Assembly: GCA_045588345.1 (NCBI GenBank)
Contig: JAZNDZ010000136.1
Coordinates: 1 to 35,367, forward strand
Reading direction: 5' to 3'
Length of the DNA: 35,367 nt
DNA from: HGM04593 sp045588345
GTDB lineage: Bacteria > Bacteroidota > Bacteroidia > Bacteroidales > Bacteroidaceae
Shown: piece by piece, positions 32,083-35,367 of the stretch
Layout: each line of letters opens with the position of its first letter
Position numbering within the stretch: the stretch's first letter is position 1
Position numbers and translations under genes: made by a program
The notes under the pieces: generated by a model
Told to the model about the DNA's origin: nothing
What the model saw: the letters and a program-made list of their open reading frames with translations, nothing else
Database searches by the model: none

Positions 32083-32664
32083 ATGGACAGTGAGGATAGA
32101 GAGAAAAGGATTGAAGGCCTGAAGGAGTGTTGTAGCAGCATGCTCAGGCTTATGGGCGAAGATGTTGACCGTGAGGGGCTTATAAAGACCCCGGAACGTG
32201 TGGCACGTGCCATACTCGATACCACTGCGGGGTATAATGAAGACCCCGAGGCAATTCTTCGTGGAGCAATGTTCAAGGAAGATTACAGTCAAATGGTCAT
32301 TGTAAAGGACATTGATTTCTATTCATTGTGTGAGCATCACATATTGCCGTTCTTCGGAAAAGTGCATGTGGCATATATCCCTAACGGTTATATTACAGGA
32401 CTCAGCAAGATAGCACGTGTTGTTGAGGTTTACTCACGTCGTCTGCAGGTGCAGGAAAGAATGACTCTTCAGATAAAGGAGTGTATACAGAAGACCTTGA
32501 ATCCGCTTGGCGTAATGGTTGTTGTTGAGGCCCAGCACCTATGCATGCAGATGCGTGGCGTGAAGAAGCAGAACTCTGTTACAACAACGTCCGATTTCTG
32601 CGGTGCTTTCAATCAGGCAAAGACCCGCGAGGAGTTCATGAACCTGCTGAGGAATAGGTCGTAA
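32083..32664 (+). CDS. folE: GTP cyclohydrolase I
   Basis: FolE converts GTP to dihydroneopterin triphosphate, the first step of folate and queuosine precursor synthesis. The 193-residue protein (from ATG 32083) has the N-terminal LIKTPERVARAIL, the zinc-binding SLCEHHILPFFGKVHVAY, KIARVVEVYSRRLQVQERM, and VVVEAQHLCMQMRGV with the second zinc cysteine. ATG 32083 is preferred over GTG 32074 (three codons upstream). It is the last gene of the rightward operon, with a terminator at 32783. Confidence 0.96.
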   Translation: MDSEDREKRIEGLKECCSSMLRLMGEDVDREGLIKTPERVARAILDTTAGYNEDPEAILRGAMFKEDYSQMVIVKDIDFYSLCEHHILPFFGKVHVAYIPNGYITGLSKIARVVEVYSRRLQVQERMTLQIKECIQKTLNPLGVMVVVEAQHLCMQMRGVKKQNSVTTTSDFCGAFNQAKTREEFMNLLRNRS

Positions 32665-32721
32665 CCGCCGCGCTCTTGTCTTTTGGGCAGAGCAGTTGGC
32701 AGAAGAGCCTCTATTCCGTGA

Positions 32722-32752
32722 TTTTGTCATCTTGAGCACAGCGAAAGATCTT
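32722..32752. repeat. Dispersed GTCATC..GAGC..GCGAAAGATCTT-type repeat unit
   Basis: The words GTCATCTTGAGCACAGCG and AAAGATCTT resemble a repeat (GTCATCCTGAGCGAAGCGAA then GGATCT) that is scattered through intergenic regions of many Bacteroidota and other genomes. I see one copy only in this window; that it is repeated is from general knowledge. Confidence 0.45.
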
Positions 32753-32782
32753 AACCTCTCCGCTGGCGTTTGTAAAATAAGG

Positions 32783-32814
32783 CAGGTTGCACCGATTGGG
32801 CGCAGCCTGTTTCT
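32783..32814 (+). terminator. Terminator of the GT2-folE operon
   Basis: CAGGTTGC (32783-32790) pairs with GCAGCCTG (32802-32809), with one G-U pair, around an 11-base loop, and is followed by a T-rich TTTCTTTCTTC. It is 118 bases after the folE stop. Confidence 0.65.
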
Positions 32815-32872
32815 TTCTTCTCCTTATTAAATATACGCGCGCGACCTATCACTGCCTTATAAAAATTACATT

Positions 32873-32951
32873 GACAAGGTTTGTTTTTTTGCAACCCGCA
32901 CGGCGTGAATTGCATCCACGCAGCGTGCGACCTTTTGCTACAAACCTTGTC
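32873..32951. repeat. Large nested inverted repeat in the folE-dnaG gap
   Basis: Outer arms GACAAGGTTTGT (32873-32884) and ACAAACCTTGTC (32940-32951) are perfect complements. Inside, CGCACG (32897-32902) and CGTGCG (32924-32929), and GCGTG (32903-32907) and CACGC (32917-32921), pair in turn. The whole can form a two-stage stem with a large internal loop. The purpose is unknown; it may be a mobile repeat such as a REP-like unit. Confidence 0.6.
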
Positions 32952-32952
32952 G

Positions 32953-32987
32953 ATGTTGCTTTGAACGTTACACGTTCAAAGCAACAT
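32953..32987 (-). terminator. Terminator hairpin overlapping the dnaG stop codon
   Basis: ATGTTGCTTTGAACGT (32953-32968) and ACGTTCAAAGCAACAT (32972-32987) pair perfectly over 16 bp around a 3-base loop. On the minus strand the last coding codons of dnaG (for VALNV) form one arm and the TAA stop starts in the loop region. There is no clear T-tract, so termination may rely on other factors. Confidence 0.7.
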
Positions 32988-34962
32988 TGCCGAACCCGTA
33001 GTCGCGTAGCACGTTGTTGAGTGCGCTTTGTGTTTCTTTAAGGAACTTGAAATCTTCCATTTGCTCCTGCAGTGCCGTAGGGTCGGCTGCAATGGCGGGG
33101 TTTTTAAGTCTTGCCATGGTCTCTTTAAGCATTTCGTCTACGATGCTCAATTTGTATGCAATGGCAAGGCGTGTAGTCTGTTCAAAGAGTATTGCAAGTT
33201 CGTTACGGTCGTCGCTCTTCTGCTCGCTGAAGAATTTGCTCAATAGGTAACGCTCACCACACAGTTCGGCCGTAAGTGCAGAAACTTCGGGGTCGGGGTG
33301 TGCAAGGAAATGATGTTCGGGGTCAAAGTCTGTCTCTGCAGCATGTTCGGCAGCCTCGGCAAAAACCTTTTTGTACAGCGGGTGGTTGAACTCTATGCTG
33401 TCTGCCTCAAATGAGTAGTATAGGTGTGATATTATTGTTTCGGTAAACGATGGGGTGTTGTTGCTTGCCGGCACCTGCAGCAATTTGCTTCCATTCTTCA
33501 GTATAAACTGTATTATTGCGCGTTCCTTGTGGTGCAGAGGGTTATTGCTAAGGTTGTTTATTATGTTCTGCTGGAATTCGTTGACCATGGGTGCGCTCTC
33601 GCTGTCGTTTACTTCGTTGTTTTTTTCGTCATAGCGGCGTTTCTGCTGTTCTTCGGCTCTCTGCATCCTAATCTTTGCGGTCTCTTTCACTAAAAGCTGT
33701 TCGCCTACGTTGAGCATGTCGCTGCACTTCTTGATATATTCGCTACGCAGTATCTCGTTTGGAATAACTGCAATGCTTTTTACGACATCTCCAATCAGTC
33801 CGGCGCGTTTGATGGGGTCTTCACCTACTTCGTCAAGCAAAAGGTTTGTCTTGAATTTTATGAAGTCTACCTTGTTCTTCTCTATGTACTCTTCGACTTC
33901 TTCGGTTGAGTGCGATTGAGAGTAACTGTCGGGGTCCTCGCCCTCGGGCAGCAGAACCACGTTTATGTTCATGCCCTCCTCGAGCAGCATGTCTATTCCT
34001 CGGATAGATGCCTTTATGCCGGCCTTGTCACCGTCGTAAAGCAGTGTCACGTTGTCTGTGAAACGGTGTATGAGTTTTATCTGGCCGGTAGTGAGAGATG
34101 TTCCTGATGATGCAACCACATTCTGTATGCCTGCCTGGTACATTGATATTACGTCAAGATAGCCCTCGACAAGTATGCAACGGTCCTTCTGCATTATCGC
34201 CTGTTTGGCAAAATAGAGACCATAGAGGTGGTCGCTCTTGTGGTATATCTCGCTTTCGGGTGAATTCACGTATTTAGCGGCTTTGGCGTTTGTCTGCAGT
34301 ACGCGCCCGCCAAATGCTACAACTTTCCCCGATATTGTGTGAACGGGAAATATGACTCGCCCCCAGAACCTGTCTTGCAGGCGGCCGTCATCGGTTCTGT
34401 AGCATACACCGGTCTTTGCTATTAGTTCTGGGTTGTATCCGGCAGCGACTGCTGTCTCGGCAAATGAGGTCCGTTTCTCCAAGGAGTAGCCAAGACAAAA
34501 TTTCTTTATTGTCTCGTCGCGGAGTCCGCGATGGCGGAAATAGTTCAGGCCAATGGCCTTGCCCTCTTCGCTGCCATGCAGCGTGTCCATGAAGTGCTGT
34601 AGTGCATATTGGTTTATTACAAACATGCTTTCACGTATACTCTCTTCACGTTTTTCTTCGTCTGTCAGTTCGCGCTCCTTTATTTCTATGTGATAACGCT
34701 TGGCCAGCCATCGCAGTGCGTCGTAGTAACTCAACTGTTCATGTTCCATTATAAAATGAACGGGTTTACCGCCTTTTCCGCAGCCAAAGCATTTCCATAA
34801 GTTTTTTGCTGGTGATACAGTGAATGAAGGGGTTTTTTCGTTATGGAAGGGGCATAGTCCTATCATGTTCACACCGCGTTTGCGCAATGCAACGAAATCG
34901 CCCACAACTTCTTCAACCTTTGCGGTGTCCATTATCAGCTCTATGGTTCTTCTGTCAATCAT
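32968..34962 (-). CDS. dnaG: DNA primase
   Basis: DnaG makes RNA primers for replication. The 664-residue protein has the N-terminal zinc ribbon C37, H40, C58, C61 (CPFH...CFGC), the conserved EKTPSFTVSPAKNLWKCFG, the RNA polymerase domain with FGGRVL, the TOPRIM segment ILVEGYLDVISMYQAG and VTLLYDGDKAGIKAS, and a C-terminal helical helicase-binding part. ATG 34962 (MIDRRTIELIM) is the standard start. It runs leftward from its own promoter at 34989-35019 and is not in an operon here. Confidence 0.97.
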   Translation of the reverse strand: MIDRRTIELIMDTAKVEEVVGDFVALRKRGVNMIGLCPFHNEKTPSFTVSPAKNLWKCFGCGKGGKPVHFIMEHEQLSYYDALRWLAKRYHIEIKERELTDEEKREESIRESMFVINQYALQHFMDTLHGSEEGKAIGLNYFRHRGLRDETIKKFCLGYSLEKRTSFAETAVAAGYNPELIAKTGVCYRTDDGRLQDRFWGRVIFPVHTISGKVVAFGGRVLQTNAKAAKYVNSPESEIYHKSDHLYGLYFAKQAIMQKDRCILVEGYLDVISMYQAGIQNVVASSGTSLTTGQIKLIHRFTDNVTLLYDGDKAGIKASIRGIDMLLEEGMNINVVLLPEGEDPDSYSQSHSTEEVEEYIEKNKVDFIKFKTNLLLDEVGEDPIKRAGLIGDVVKSIAVIPNEILRSEYIKKCSDMLNVGEQLLVKETAKIRMQRAEEQQKRRYDEKNNEVNDSESAPMVNEFQQNIINNLSNNPLHHKERAIIQFILKNGSKLLQVPASNNTPSFTETIISHLYYSFEADSIEFNHPLYKKVFAEAAEHAAETDFDPEHHFLAHPDPEVSALTAELCGERYLLSKFFSEQKSDDRNELAILFEQTTRLAIAYKLSIVDEMLKETMARLKNPAIAADPTALQEQMEDFKFLKETQSALNNVLRDYGFGNVALNV

Positions 34963-34988
34963 CTGTATCCTCTATTTTATAAGGAACG

Positions 34989-35019
34989 TAAAGGTACAAT
35001 AAAAGAATTGCAGTGCAAA
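34989..35019 (-). promoter_or_regulatory. dnaG promoter
   Basis: On the minus strand TTTG (35019-35016), a 19-base spacer and TACCTTTA (34996-34989) match the consensus with one change in the last base. The leader is about 20 bases. Confidence 0.65.
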
Positions 35020-35178
35020 GCAAAATCTGTTCCTTTTTTTGAGTTTTGTATGAAAGGTGTTTTGCGGATGTTTTGAAGTTGATTTTTGTTGAAATGTACA
35101 AAAATTGTAATAAATGCATGGGCGATTCTGTGTGTTTTGATTTTTTTATTCTTTTTTCGGTTTTTTCTTCTCAAAAAG

Positions 35179-35209
35179 TTTGTTGGTATAAAATTTTGCC
35201 TTACCTTTG
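35179..35209 (+). promoter_or_regulatory. Strong rightward promoter near the right edge
   Basis: TTTG (35179-35182), a 19-base spacer and TACCTTTG (35202-35209) match the consensus at both elements. The upstream 100 bases are rich in T-tracts, as at strong promoters with UP-like sequences. It reads out of the window. Confidence 0.8.
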
Positions 35210-35215
35210 CACTCG

Positions 35216-35367
35216 CTTTCGGGAAGCAACGCAGTTGTGTTACCGATAAAGCACGATGATCCTTGACAACATTCCATACAGACAAGCAGTACAACGTGTC
35301 CTTTGATTTTTTAGTCAGAGGCAAACAAGTATAAGTAAGGAACGAAAAACGAACCGTCAATAATTTG
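35216..35367 (+). other. Untranslated leader, possibly of an rRNA operon
   Basis: No ORF follows the promoter in the 150 bases available. The sequence includes a boxA-like GATCCTTGACAACATT (35260-35275), resembling the GATCTTTGACA element in front of 16S genes in this phylum, and several short imperfect hairpins. A 16S rRNA gene just beyond the window is the best guess; a long leader of a protein gene is also possible. Confidence 0.4.

Noticed and set aside
1..35367. CRISPR array, tRNA genes or insertion sequence
   Set aside because: No regularly spaced direct repeats, no cloverleaf-like sequence and no transposase-like ORF or paired terminal repeats were seen by eye.

Overview
The window is a piece of a Bacteroidales (Bacteroidota) chromosome. 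The evidence is the Bacteroidota promoter form (a TTG/TTTG about 19-20 bases upstream of TAnnTTTG) in front of many genes, the near absence of strong Shine-Dalgarno sequences, and families largely confined to this phylum (DUF3098, DUF1599, DUF3244-like, tandem small PspC proteins, DUF2795). I cannot name a genus from sequence alone.

Layout. 1-413 holds the 5' part of a lipoprotein gene and a doubtful small ORF, both leftward. 848-9169 is a rightward, AT-rich defence island: an XRE regulator with a palindromic operator in its promoter, type III restriction-modification genes mod and res, then a membrane-anchored NACHT NTPase overlapping an unrecognised 328-residue partner, closed by a strong terminator. 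9465-12525 is a leftward core block: metK behind a SAM-II type riboswitch, a methyltransferase-like gene, a PduO-type cobalamin adenosyltransferase and a DUF2795 gene. 12799-17727 is a second AT-rich accessory block, leftward: a P-loop NTPase split over two genes, with Walker A in an 86-residue protein and membrane helices, Walker B and a long helical/TPR-like tail in a 1531-residue protein. 17728-18239 looks like gene debris. 18414-20808 is a divergent pair, a small exported DUF3244-like protein and a TPR/transmembrane/HTH-like regulator.

20827-26083 is a compact leftward housekeeping operon: methyltransferase, ftsX, DUF3098, uppP, truB, queA, folK. 26190-26650 has two tandem PspC genes, converging on miaB across a perfect 46-bp palindrome. 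28152-32664 is a rightward operon: polyprenol-phosphate mannosyltransferase-like GT2, DUF1599, a DoxX/MauE-like membrane protein, tpiA, a SPOR protein and folE. dnaG (leftward) follows a repeat-rich convergent gap. The last 190 bases carry a strong rightward promoter and a leader that may belong to an rRNA operon beginning just outside the window.

How it fits together. The core genes are ordinary metabolism, tRNA modification, envelope and replication functions. The two accessory blocks look like immunity: a classic type III R-M locus joined to a membrane NACHT pair, and a KAP-like membrane NTPase broken between Walker A and its membrane insert. The NACHT/partner pair and the split KAP-like NTPase are the best candidates for undescribed systems.
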